Notes: generated by a model from the letters alone, not told the origin. Positions 1-7,385 are shown, counted from the stretch's first letter. The stretch: 37,643 nucleotides of DNA from Pseudomonadota bacterium (GCA_018817385.1 JAHIUA010000059.1:1-37643), one strand, 5' to 3'. Numbers and translations: made by a program.

Positions 1-240
1 ACCTGGAATTGCTTTGCAAGGTCGTTCAGCTAAAGGTGCTCCACCTTGCAAAGCAATTCCAGGTGGGCTTAAAAGATGCCGGTTTTGGGGTTGCACTGTC
101 GGGTTTGGCCTTCGGGTTTTTCTTTTCCCCGGCCTCCGTTCTGGAAGTTTGGCGTTTCACGCACTGAAAAAAACAGATACCTCCGGTGGGGGGTTCCCTT
201 TCAGGTTTGGCCAAAGTCCGTGCCAGTTCTGCCTGTTTTT
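1..240 (+). repeat. Right part of inverted-repeat module, copy A
   Basis: This is the distal third of a non-coding module of about 660 bp. The module starts near 37115 and runs through the window end into position 1 if the molecule is circular. Copy B (5092-5760) is its reverse complement and is nearly identical here: bases 1 to about 140 match exactly, and similarity stops near 238. The segment holds the right arm of a perfect hairpin and then a GC-rich stretch with no convincing gene. Open frames across it recur in both copies only because the DNA is repeated, and none has a plausible ribosome binding site. Confidence 0.85.
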
Positions 241-756
241 AGGGCATGTATCCAACTATTTAGTACGCATTTTTTCCTTGCAATATGCGCCCTGTTTGGT
301 ATAATTGTATAAGCTAAAAAATTCATTATATCAGGTGGTTGTATGGTTTCTTTCCCCTCGCGCACTTTGGCCCGTTGCTGGGCTGTTGCCTGTGGTGTCC
401 CGGCTGCAGAGGCCGGGGCCGTTGTCTCCGGTCGCCCTGGGGCCTGGTCTTCGGTTCCCGGCCCTGCTGTCCAGGTTTCCTGCATGTTTTGCCATCGTTT
501 GGGCAAGTGTGGTGGCTCTCCTGGTGGCACCGGCTGCCGTTTTATTCCCTCCGGCTGGTGGCCGGATCCGCGCTCGGGGCTTCCGGTTCAGCTCTCTCTT
601 TTTTAATAAAAAAAGTAACGAAAAGGGGTAAATAAACCTGTACTTAGTGCGTACTTTTATGTTAAAATTACATAAAGAGTAAGGGAAAGGCCCTTGCTGC
701 ATATTTTTTTGCTTAGAGTGCGTACATTTAGTACGCACCGCAAAGGAGGAAACACA
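241..756 (+). promoter_or_regulatory. Leader region with GTGCGTAC-type operator motifs
   Basis: No gene is supported here. A GC-rich stretch (about 345-600) is followed by AT-rich leader DNA. The motif GTGCGTAC or its complement GTACGCAC recurs. It forms a perfect 8+8 bp palindrome with a 5-bp spacer at 718-738, directly before the AAAGGAGG ribosome binding site of the 757 gene. A further copy is TTAGTGCGTAC at 644-654, and a shorter relative, TAGTACGCA, lies at 261-269. This is the pattern of a repressor or activator site controlling the downstream recombination operon. The regulator is not identifiable from the sequence. A TAAAAT at about 663-668 could be a -10 box, but no good -35 is seen, so the exact promoter is uncertain. 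Confidence 0.55.
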
Positions 757-1059
757 ATGAATATGTCTCACGAAATTACTCCGGAACAAATCACCCCTCG
801 TTTTATCGCTGCCCTGGTCAAATGGCAAAAGAAAGGAAGAAGGACCGTTGATATTAAGATCCCGCCTTTGTATTTCGACGAGGAAGGGGCCGCTTGTACG
901 GTCTGGTGCTACGACAGCGATTTAATGGAAGGGGAGTTTGTAACAAAAATTACCGAGATACCCACCACAAAACAGCTTGCTGAGTCAAAGCGCCTGGCAA
1001 TCGAAAAAGAAAGGGCCGAATTGCGGCAGAGATTAGCAGAAATGGAGGGCGAAAAATGA
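757..1059 (+). CDS. Small protein of unknown function, first gene of recombination operon
   Basis: A 100-residue protein that I do not recognise. The ATG at 757 is chosen because AAAGGAGG lies just upstream at a good distance; an earlier in-frame start at 694 has no such site. The first half is mixed, with a possible beta-rich core containing the only cysteines. The last third is a charged helix rich in Glu, Lys and Arg, likely a short coiled coil. The stop overlaps the start of the nuclease gene at 1056 (ATGA), so the two are probably translationally coupled and co-expressed. By position it may be an accessory to the nuclease/ATPase pair; that is inference only. Confidence 0.75.
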   Translation: MNMSHEITPEQITPRFIAALVKWQKKGRRTVDIKIPPLYFDEEGAACTVWCYDSDLMEGEFVTKITEIPTTKQLAESKRLAIEKERAELRQRLAEMEGEK

Positions 1060-1925
1060 AATTACCCATCACTCAATCACCCCAGCTCGTAAAGCAAACA
1101 GAAATAGCCCTGGCCTATGCCATTTTTCAGCGGGAAAGGCACGGTAAACGGTTGGAGCAGGTTGTTTTAGCCCCCGAAAACAAGCGGGGATACCTTGGGG
1201 TGTCTTCAATCGCCACCCCACCTTGTGTGCTGTATTACTCACTGACAAACGAGCCAAAAGAGGAAACGGATCTTCCTTCCCGTTTTGGTTTTGATACCGG
1301 TCATATTTTAGAAGGGTACGTTCTGGATCTGCTTCAGGCGGAAGAGCGACAGGGGGAATTATCCTGGCCGTATCTTCTGGCACCTGGCGGAGTAATAAAG
1401 GGCCATTTTGACGGTAGGACGAAAAACCTTATACAAGAAGGGGCCTGTATCATCGAGGTGAAGGCCACCGGGGGGTATTCGTTCAACAAAAAAATAGAGG
1501 AAGGTGCAGACAACGGGCACATCGAACAGGCATTCGTTTACGCAGTCGGCAGCTCCTCCCCCTATTTCGTTATAATTTACTGCAATCGTGAAGCAAAGAA
1601 AAGCACTCCTTTTTATGCAGTGTTCGGTTTTTACATTCCGGACATGGTAGCGGCAAAAAAAGCTGTTCTGGATCTGTTCGCGGAAAGATTTGATCCCGTT
1701 CTTTTATCCCTGCACCACGAATTACGACCGGATCAACCGGAAAAACCCCGCTGGGAGTTTGGCCCCAGGGGCTGGAGGTGCCGTCCCGATTCTTCGTACT
1801 TCACTAAAGGCGGGAAAGAAAATTTTACCGTTGGCTATTGCTCTTACCGGGGTACTTGTCCGGAAGGGCTGGCGTACCGCGAGATCGAAGAGGAAAGGAA
1901 GGTTGAAAAGGCCGCAGCGGCATAG
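1056..1925 (+). CDS. Cas4-like PD-(D/E)XK nuclease with predicted iron-sulfur cysteines
   Basis: The 289-residue protein has the signature of RecB/Cas4-type exonucleases: His83 in a GHILE motif, Asp119 in HFDG, then Glu134 and Lys136 in IIEVKAT, the metal-binding D...ExK core. Four cysteines are placed as in Cas4 and AddB, one early (Cys57, in PPCVLYYS) and three late (Cys242, Cys262, Cys268), so a 4Fe-4S cluster is plausible. Family knowledge suggests a 5' or 3' DNA exonuclease that makes single strands for recombination. No cas genes or CRISPR array are present, and the next gene is a Sak4-like ATPase, so a phage-type recombination role fits better than CRISPR adaptation. It overlaps the upstream gene by 4 bp and is followed by an intercistronic hairpin. 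Confidence 0.8.
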   Translation: MKLPITQSPQLVKQTEIALAYAIFQRERHGKRLEQVVLAPENKRGYLGVSSIATPPCVLYYSLTNEPKEETDLPSRFGFDTGHILEGYVLDLLQAEERQGELSWPYLLAPGGVIKGHFDGRTKNLIQEGACIIEVKATGGYSFNKKIEEGADNGHIEQAFVYAVGSSSPYFVIIYCNREAKKSTPFYAVFGFYIPDMVAAKKAVLDLFAERFDPVLLSLHHELRPDQPEKPRWEFGPRGWRCRPDSSYFTKGGKENFTVGYCSYRGTCPEGLAYREIEEERKVEKAAAA

Positions 1926-1933
1926 TTAAAAGC

Positions 1934-1961
1934 GTCGCCCTGGGCATTGCCCCAGGGCGAC
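1934..1961 (+). promoter_or_regulatory. Intercistronic stem-loop without a U-tract
   Basis: GTCGCCCTGGG pairs perfectly with CCCAGGGCGAC around a 6-nt loop between the nuclease and ATPase genes. No T-run follows, so it is not a standard terminator. An mRNA-stabilising or processing hairpin that sets different levels for the two genes is the simplest reading. Confidence 0.55.
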
Positions 1962-1981
1962 AGCACAGCGAGGCAAAGAAA

Positions 1982-2878
1982 ATGACTCTATTTCAAAAAG
2001 CAGAACGAAAAAAAGCAAAACTCCGGCTCTCAATCGATGGACCAAGCGGATCCGGAAAAACCCACTCCGGTCTATTGGTGGCTGGTGGCCTGGTACCGGA
2101 TGGAAAAATATTTTTAATTGATACTGAGCGCGACAGCGCAACCCTGGAAACCGGAAAGCCGGGCATTCCTGATTTTTTCCACGCCCCCCTTACCCCACCG
2201 TTTACCCCGGCAAAATATCGGGAGTACATCGAGGCCGCAACTACGGAAGGGGCGGACGTAATTATAATTGACAGCCTGTCTCATGCCTGGTCAGGCTCCG
2301 GGGGCGTGCTGGACATGCACGACACCGCAAGCAAGGCACAACGGGGCGGGAACAGCTGGGCCGCCTGGCGGGAAGTGACCCCGGAACACAACGCCCTGGT
2401 CGATGCCATTCTCCAGGCCCCTTGTCATATTGTTTGCACCATGCGGACAAAGACCGCCTGGGAAGTGGTGGAAACCAGCAACGGGAAAAAGGCCCCACAG
2501 AAAATAGGCCTGAAACCGGAACAGCGGGAAGGGATGGAATACGAGTTTACCCTTGTTTTAGATTTGGCCCTGGAAGGGCATATTGCAACGGCATCCAAGG
2601 ACCGGACAAGCCTTTTTGATGGCCGGCACTTTGTGCCAGGATTGGAAACCGGCAAAGAGCTGGCCGAGTGGTTGAACACTGGCCGGGATCCGGAAGAGAT
2701 CAGCGCAGCAGCTCTCAAAAAACTGAAAGCTGCTGTCTCCAAAATTAAGGCCGTGCCCCATCTGGAAAACTGGTGGAAGGCGCATAGACCCGAGGCCGAT
2801 AGACTGACCCCTGATGATCGGGAATGCCTGGTTACCCATTGTGCCGCCAGAAAAGAAAAGTTAATCGCAGATGAATAA
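1982..2878 (+). CDS. Sak4-like P-loop ATPase (phage-type recombination ATPase)
   Basis: A 298-residue protein with Walker A GPSGSGKT at residues 20-27 and a Walker B strand DVIIIDSLSH near residue 88. The arrangement and length fit the AAA_24/Sak4 group of RecA-like ATPases, which assist single-strand annealing in phages and usually sit beside a PD-(D/E)XK exonuclease and a single-strand-binding protein. Here the exonuclease is directly upstream. The C-terminal 80 residues are an additional helical region of unknown role. It is the third gene of the 757-3481 operon. The assignment to a P-loop ATPase is firm; the Sak4 label rests on motif spacing and context. Confidence 0.75.
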   Translation: MTLFQKAERKKAKLRLSIDGPSGSGKTHSGLLVAGGLVPDGKIFLIDTERDSATLETGKPGIPDFFHAPLTPPFTPAKYREYIEAATTEGADVIIIDSLSHAWSGSGGVLDMHDTASKAQRGGNSWAAWREVTPEHNALVDAILQAPCHIVCTMRTKTAWEVVETSNGKKAPQKIGLKPEQREGMEYEFTLVLDLALEGHIATASKDRTSLFDGRHFVPGLETGKELAEWLNTGRDPEEISAAALKKLKAAVSKIKAVPHLENWWKAHRPEADRLTPDDRECLVTHCAARKEKLIADE

Positions 2879-2885
2879 AGAAAAT

Positions 2886-2904
2886 GGGGCGGGCAAACCG
2901 CCCC
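2886..2904 (+). promoter_or_regulatory. Short GC stem-loop just before a strong ribosome binding site
   Basis: GGGGCGG pairs with CCGCCCC around GCAAA. It ends one base before GGAGGTGAT, the ribosome binding site of the 2918 gene. It lacks a T-run. It may modulate translation of the downstream small gene. Confidence 0.5.
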
Positions 2905-2917
2905 TGGAGGTGATAAG

Positions 2918-3148
2918 ATGATGGTTTATGACGTATTGTTCAAACGCGGAGAGAATGAAGGAAAGGGAATCTGGATGAAATGTGGTATTGTCCTGCAGAA
3001 GCCAAACGGCAAAATGAGCCTGAAGCTTGATACTGTGCCGGTCGGTGGTGATTTTGACGGCTGGATGGTAATATCAGAGCGCAGGCCGAACAACAATGAA
3101 CAAGACAACGTGCCGGAGATCCCGCAGGGACAGGACGTACCATTTTAG
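2918..3148 (+). CDS. Small protein of unknown function in recombination operon
   Basis: A 76-residue protein with an excellent ribosome binding site (GGAGG at 2906-2910, 7 bp before the ATG); a second ATG follows at once. The sequence reads as a small beta-rich fold followed by an acidic, proline- and glutamine-containing tail that ends in VPF. A short beta core with a flexible acidic tail after a nuclease/Sak4 pair is where a phage operon often places a single-strand-binding protein, whose acidic tip recruits partners. The core is much shorter than an OB-fold SSB of about 110 residues, so that identity is only a suggestion. It is 9 bp upstream of the next gene. Confidence 0.7.
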   Translation: MMVYDVLFKRGENEGKGIWMKCGIVLQKPNGKMSLKLDTVPVGGDFDGWMVISERRPNNNEQDNVPEIPQGQDVPF

Positions 3149-3157
3149 AGGGAAGCT

Positions 3158-3481
3158 ATGCAAAAACAAATGACGATTCCAGAATACACTGAGGCCGTAA
3201 AAAATCTCTTACCACTTGCCCAGGGCGACACCGGAGGCAGTAGAATAGCCGCCATGGTGCTTTTGAGTGCCTACAATGGACGGGAATTTCCGCTGGACAT
3301 TACCGAGCTTTGCGGCCTTGATCTTGATCATTATTTTGATGCTATGATCGTGATCCGGGGCAGGGTAGAACTTCAAACAGAGCCGCAGACCTTGATCAAA
3401 GATGGATCAAGAATTTTTGAGTCACTCTGGCAGAACTGGAAGGGCTATCATATCTCCAAAAGATGGCAGCTTTACGAGTAA
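3158..3481 (+). CDS. Small helical protein, resembles DUF7673
   Basis: A 107-residue protein preceded by GAGGG. The pattern of a helical start, a conserved-looking NGREFPLDIT segment and a following CGLD.D motif resembles the DUF7673 family found on plasmids and integrative elements, a match made from memory. No catalytic residues or membrane segments are visible, and the function of the family is unknown to me. It is the last gene of the operon and is followed 24 bp later by a strong terminator. Confidence 0.65.
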   Translation: MQKQMTIPEYTEAVKNLLPLAQGDTGGSRIAAMVLLSAYNGREFPLDITELCGLDLDHYFDAMIVIRGRVELQTEPQTLIKDGSRIFESLWQNWKGYHISKRWQLYE

Positions 3482-3504
3482 CACAAACGAAGGTTTACGT
3501 TACC

Positions 3505-3536
3505 GCCCGGCCCGGATCACCTGGCCGGGCTTTTTT
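3505..3536 (+). terminator. Rho-independent terminator of the 757-3481 operon
   Basis: GCCCGGCC pairs with GGCCGGGC across a 10-nt loop and is followed by six T residues. It marks the end of the nuclease/Sak4 operon. Confidence 0.9.
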
Positions 3537-3547
3537 AGCTGTTTTTA

Positions 3548-3611
3548 GGTAAAGAAACTCGGTAAACTAATCAAAGTAATGTTTTTGTGTTGGTTGGTGA
3601 GTTTCTTTACC
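3548..3611 (+). promoter_or_regulatory. 13-bp inverted repeat upstream of the serine recombinase
   Basis: GGTAAAGAAACTC at 3548-3560 is mirrored perfectly by GAGTTTCTTTACC at 3599-3611, with 38 bp between. The right arm ends 15 bp before the recombinase ATG. Serine recombinases commonly bind sites next to their own gene, so this may be a res-like recombination site, an operator, or both. The arms are too far apart for a single 26-28 bp crossover site; each arm could be one binding half-site. Confidence 0.55.
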
Positions 3612-3626
3612 CAATGAGGTTATAAA

Positions 3627-4181
3627 ATGAAAATAGGATACGCAAGGGTGAGCACCGGGGACCAAAACCCCGAGCTACAGATCGACGCACTAGAAAAAGC
3701 TGGATGTGAAAAAATATATACCGACAAGATAAGCGGCGCTAAAACAGACAGACCAAAACTGAAAGATGCCCTGGGCTATGCCCGACAGGGAGATTGTATC
3801 GTGGTGTGGCGGCTGGATCGTTTAGGCCGGAGCCTGAAACATCTAATTGAAGTTGTGGAGGGGTTGGAAGCTTCCGGCGTCGGTTTTATTTCCCTGCAGG
3901 AGGGATTTGATACAACAACTAGCGGCGGAAAGCTGATCTTTCAGATTTTTGGAGCGCTTGCCGAGTTTGAAAGAAACCTGATCCGTGAGCGAACAAAGGC
4001 CGGACTGGACGCGGCCAGATCGAGAGGCCGGGTGGGAGGACGAAAAGCCAAGCTGGACAGTGATCAGGTGAACACACTTAAGGCCATGCACGAAAGCAGG
4101 AAGCATACAATCAAAGAAATATGCTCCGTTTTCGGGATCTCGAAACCTACCTTTTACCGATATTTGGATGATAAATTATAA
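3627..4181 (+). CDS. Serine recombinase of the Pin/Hin invertase-resolvase group
   Basis: The 184-residue length and the order of motifs match small serine recombinases. YARVSTGDQ contains the catalytic Ser9; the LDRLGRS segment and the FGALAEFERNLIRERT helix follow; a C-terminal helix-turn-helix (about residues 145-184) recognises DNA. The sequence reads closer to DNA invertases of the Pin/Hin type than to Tn3 resolvases, though length alone cannot separate them. No transposase gene is nearby. It lies in the 4.85-kb arc between two long inverted repeats, so inversion of that arc, or resolution of plasmid multimers, are both possible roles. An inverted repeat sits just upstream. Confidence 0.9.
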   Translation: MKIGYARVSTGDQNPELQIDALEKAGCEKIYTDKISGAKTDRPKLKDALGYARQGDCIVVWRLDRLGRSLKHLIEVVEGLEASGVGFISLQEGFDTTTSGGKLIFQIFGALAEFERNLIRERTKAGLDAARSRGRVGGRKAKLDSDQVNTLKAMHESRKHTIKEICSVFGISKPTFYRYLDDKL

Positions 4182-4265
4182 ATTCTTTCCAAAGAATCAA
4201 AACGTTATATTGGTCAAAGCCCATCTTGTTTGCCCATACGAGAGAGAGTTTATTGAAAAAACACC

Positions 4266-4301
4266 TTGACTATTTTTGATACATTTGATATCAATTGATA
4301 T
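4266..4301 (+). promoter_or_regulatory. Promoter with overlapping palindromic operator
   Basis: TTGACT (4266-4271) is a good -35. TATCAA at 4289-4294 lies 17 bp downstream as a -10. The -10 is inside a perfect 14-bp palindrome, ATATCAATTGATAT (4288-4301). A repressor bound there would block the promoter. The next gene has a ribbon-helix-helix-like start, so autoregulation is plausible. Confidence 0.6.
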
Positions 4302-4340
4302 ACATGGTGTTAAATAACTCAAAAAAAGGGGGTGTTGTAG

Positions 4341-4754
4341 ATGAACAAGAATGTAGAAATGACAGTTGCTCTGTATCAGCGTCTTGGATCACATGCACAA
4401 GGATTTGAAGATCCGGCGAGTGTGATTGAGAGAATTCTAGACTTTTACGAAGAGAAGCTGGGGATAGAGAAAACTGTGCCAGTAGAGACCGCACTTAGCC
4501 TTCCATCGACTTTGGGTATAACTTATTATCCGTCTGATGAAGAGAGCTTCAAACAGTTATTGTTACAAAAAAAGGTAGCCTATCTCTTGTTGCATAAGAT
4601 TGACGGAACTAAGGAGCTTAAAGAGTGGAATGCTATAAATTTCACAGCTCAGTCAAGCGTTAATGGTAATTTGCGTTCTGGCTATCTTCGTGATTGGCAG
4701 AAGAAAGGTATAATTAAGGCTGAAATTTCAACAGACAGAAATGATCTTTCGTAA
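4341..4754 (+). CDS. Small protein with ribbon-helix-helix-like N-terminus
   Basis: A 137-residue protein with a clear ribosome binding site (GGGGGTG). Residues 1-40 have the short strand plus two-helix pattern of ribbon-helix-helix regulators. The middle holds a segment (KKVAYLLLHK) and the end a WN..NF.....VNG.....YLRDW.KKGI pattern that I do not assign to a named family. The overlapping palindromic operator upstream suggests it represses itself. It could be an antitoxin with the next small gene as partner, but no toxin motif is seen there, so this is weak inference. Confidence 0.7.
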   Translation: MNKNVEMTVALYQRLGSHAQGFEDPASVIERILDFYEEKLGIEKTVPVETALSLPSTLGITYYPSDEESFKQLLLQKKVAYLLLHKIDGTKELKEWNAINFTAQSSVNGNLRSGYLRDWQKKGIIKAEISTDRNDLS

Positions 4755-4806
4755 ATTTTAAGGTGCAGACTAGGCAGCATTGAGGACAGCTCAACTACAG
4801 GAGTCT

Positions 4807-5061
4807 ATGATAATGGAAGTGTATGAAATACTATCGGTAAAGATTGTTACGGGACAATCTTTGAGTCCACGTTGGCACAATAATATGCAGATAATTGAAA
4901 CAGACAAGGGTACATACATTGATAACCTCGTAGGTGCTCAGTTCGGTTATTTCAACGACGCAGAACCTGGTTACAACTGGGCTTCGATGGTTGGCCAGAA
5001 AGTAAGCGGTGTTAAGGTTTACGATCATGCCAATTATAAGTGGCTGAACAAGAAGTCATAA
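4807..5061 (+). CDS. Small protein of unknown function
   Basis: An 84-residue protein (82 if the ATG at 4813 is used). AGGAG lies 3 bp before the first ATG and 9 bp before the second, so the second may be the true start. It looks like a single small globular domain with several aromatic residues and no membrane segment. It has no recognisable family. It follows the 4341 gene by about 50 bp on the same strand and ends only about 30 bp before inverted-repeat copy B, so it marks the edge of the bracketed arc. Confidence 0.6.
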   Translation: MIMEVYEILSVKIVTGQSLSPRWHNNMQIIETDKGTYIDNLVGAQFGYFNDAEPGYNWASMVGQKVSGVKVYDHANYKWLNKKS

Positions 5062-5091
5062 TTCGAGCACCACGTCTGGCCGGTGCCGGAG

Positions 5092-5760
5092 CAGCCCCCA
5101 AAGACAGGCAGAACTGGCACGGACTTTGGCCAAACCTGAGAGGGAACCCCCCACCGGAGGTATCTGTCTTTTTCAGTGCGTGAAACGCCAAACTTCCAGA
5201 GCGGAGGCCGGGGAAAAGAAAAACCCGAAGGCCAAACCCGACAGTGCAACCCCAAAACCGGCATCTTTTAAGCCCACCTGGAATTGCTTTGCAAGGTGGA
5301 GCACCTTTAGCTGAACGACCTTGCAAAGCAATTCCAGGTGGGCTATGCCGGTTGTTTGTTTTGGGGTTGTACTGTTGGGTGGCACGGGTGGTGTTGGCCG
5401 GAGTGATCCTCGATCATGCGCCGCAGGCCAAAGATACCCCGGCACGGAATACCTTGGCCAAATCTGACTTACCGGGCCGGGGCATAAGCGGGGCAGTATC
5501 CCGCGTCCACTGTGGCTCGCGGAAGCGGTAACTTACCGGTAAAACTGGCATGAGTTTTTGCCCCTGAAAGAGGAATGTGGTTTGGCGGGAAGATGCGAAA
5601 GCCGTGACAGTTTTAACCGGAATCCTGGTCAGGTGTGGCCTCCGCGCTTTTGCGGTGGGCACCACTTTAAGCAGGAATTGGATTTACTCCCGGCACGCTA
5701 ACCGGACAGGCTCCCAGGGTAGTTTCTGGGTGCATGGCCGGAGCACGAAACCCGGAGTCT
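5092..5760 (-). repeat. Long inverted-repeat hairpin module, copy B
   Basis: This is the reverse complement of copy A (37115 through 240), with roughly 90-95% identity by eye and stretches of more than 130 bases without a mismatch. It consists of consecutive stem-loops, including the perfect 26-bp hairpin at 5272-5343. No gene is supported in 5062-5928: the open frames are repeat-borne, lack ribosome binding sites and show no protein family. It separates the recombinase arc from the protease gene. Confidence 0.85.
5272..5343 (-). repeat. Perfect 26-bp stem hairpin with 20-nt loop, copy B
   Basis: The left arm (5272-5297) and right arm (5318-5343) are perfectly complementary. The 20-nt loop (5298-5317) is the exact reverse complement of the loop in copy A, so the two sites have opposite polarity. 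Outside the perfect arms the symmetry continues imperfectly, with TTTTGGGGTTG-type sequence on both sides. Confidence 0.95.
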
Positions 5761-5928
5761 GCAACAGCGGGGGAGCACGTTTCAAGATAAGCTCGCCCTG
5801 ATAGTGGTCAAGGTAGCCATATTAACCAATTCTATTATTCAGGCGAAAGTTGCCACAGATGTGAACTCACAAGGTTTATGCTATGCTATGATGTTATTAT
5901 CAATGACGGAGGAGTCAGCAGGAATGTT

Positions 5929-7362
5929 ATGAGCGATAGCAAGATACAAACAATGATTCAATTCCCGGATACTGATGAGCTTAGACATGAAGTTCACTGG
6001 GTTCAGCCTCAATTTGAGGCGGTAGATGGTTTTGAAGAAAAAAACATTTGGGATCCAGCGGGCTTAGTCGTGTGTCTGGGATTCATGGACGATAATGGGT
6101 CTTCTATTATTGGCAGCGGTGTGATGGTTGCTCCAGGATTATGCTTGACTGCGACACATGTCATCGAAGAAACTCTCGTAAAACATGGCTTCATTAATTC
6201 AGTTGTCGATAAGAATATCATGCGGTTGTGGCGTAATGTTGCGTTTGATGCATTTATAGGTGATGTTGAAGTTGTTCCTTTCGGAGAACCTAGAATAAAA
6301 CGCTCCGATGTCTCGCTACTCTCTTGTGCTCCAATTTCTGATCACAACGATAACCATCCTATATTGATGTCTCATGTCGAAGTCGCAGTACCAAAAATAG
6401 GTGAGAGATTATGGACGGTTGGATACAGGCAAGTTGCAAATAATGGAACACCAAGAATAGCTGTCTTTATTTCCTCAGGATTGGTAGTTGATCAACACCT
6501 TGAGGGAAGAGGGAGCTACATTACGGGACCTTGTGTTGAAGTTGCAATGAAAGCGCTCGGGGGAATGAGCGGTGGACCTGTATTTAATTCAAAAGGTAAT
6601 GTGGTTGGAATTGTTTCTTCTTGTTTAGAGGGACAAGACGATGACAGAGGACCTACATTTGTATCACTGATTTGGACATCTCTTGTAGCTGAAATATTTA
6701 CTCCTTGGCCTTCAGAATATTGGCCGAATCAGATTGGCGGGCTACAAATCGGAAAGAAACTAAATAGCGCTAAAGTTCATGGCTCTGCAGAAAAGAAAGA
6801 AGGTGGTGTCATTACTCTCAAACTTCTGGAGCAGGATCGTGAAGAAATGACGGCATTGCTAATAAGTGAAATTTCGGATCTATACGATGATGAAGATCAA
6901 GATCTCGAAAGCTTAGCTTATGAAGCATTTACATTGTTTCTTGAAAGAGAGGGTTTGTACAGTCTATCGTCGATTGAGACTAAAATGTTTCGGAAATCGT
7001 TAGTTGAAAGCGACTCTGCTGAAATTATTAAACTTTGTGAGTGTATTGATGCCGATTGCCTTGAGGGTATTGAGGATCTTGATATTAAATCTATTCAGAA
7101 GTTGGAAAGCGGACTACTGAGTATTGATGCAACATTCAATCTCCGCGGTGTGACAGTAGTGTTGGAGATGTCTAAGCAGGAATATCAAAGTCAGAAAAGT
7201 CGAATCAACTCTAAACCGTCATTTTACGACATAGACGTGATGCAAGACCGGGTGCTACTTTCTCATTACGCCAGACCGTACTTCCGTGTAGGTTTCTCGT
7301 ACGACCAGGAAGCAGACTACTGCGACGACTTTTCTGTCTTTGTGCTACGCACAGATGTCTGA
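5929..7362 (+). CDS. Trypsin-like serine protease with unknown C-terminal domain
   Basis: The 477-residue protein has a complete catalytic triad: His77 in LTATHV, Asp127 in RSDVSLL, and Ser214 in GGMSGGPV. No signal peptide or membrane segment is visible, so it probably acts in the cytoplasm. The protease domain spans about residues 40-270. A linker and an acidic helical C-terminal domain (about 300-477) follow, which I do not recognise. The ATG at 5929 is preferred over the one at 5878 because AGGA precedes it at 6 bp. Cytoplasmic trypsin-fold proteases fused to adaptor domains occur in bacterial defence and conflict systems. It converges with the restriction operon, which supports such a role; the substrate is unknown. 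Confidence 0.8.
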   Translation: MSDSKIQTMIQFPDTDELRHEVHWVQPQFEAVDGFEEKNIWDPAGLVVCLGFMDDNGSSIIGSGVMVAPGLCLTATHVIEETLVKHGFINSVVDKNIMRLWRNVAFDAFIGDVEVVPFGEPRIKRSDVSLLSCAPISDHNDNHPILMSHVEVAVPKIGERLWTVGYRQVANNGTPRIAVFISSGLVVDQHLEGRGSYITGPCVEVAMKALGGMSGGPVFNSKGNVVGIVSSCLEGQDDDRGPTFVSLIWTSLVAEIFTPWPSEYWPNQIGGLQIGKKLNSAKVHGSAEKKEGGVITLKLLEQDREEMTALLISEISDLYDDEDQDLESLAYEAFTLFLEREGLYSLSSIETKMFRKSLVESDSAEIIKLCECIDADCLEGIEDLDIKSIQKLESGLLSIDATFNLRGVTVVLEMSKQEYQSQKSRINSKPSFYDIDVMQDRVLLSHYARPYFRVGFSYDQEADYCDDFSVFVLRTDV

Positions 7363-7385
7363 ATCACTGTAGGAGATGCTATCAC

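Noticed and set aside
14-304. Open frame in copy A, with a near-identical one at 5012-5326 in copy B
   Set aside because: Present twice only because the DNA is repeated; no ribosome binding site, crosses the perfect hairpin, and no protein family.
331-828. Long minus-strand open frame over the leader region
   Set aside because: GC-rich low-complexity translation, overlaps the operator and the supported start at 757, no ribosome binding site.
1056-1925. Cas4 of a CRISPR adaptation module
   Set aside because: No cas1 or cas2 and no array in the window; the Sak4-like neighbour points to recombination.
5272-5343. Integron attC site
   Set aside because: No integron integrase and no conserved RYYYAAC/GTTRRRY core boxes; arms are perfectly paired, unlike attC sites with extrahelical bases.
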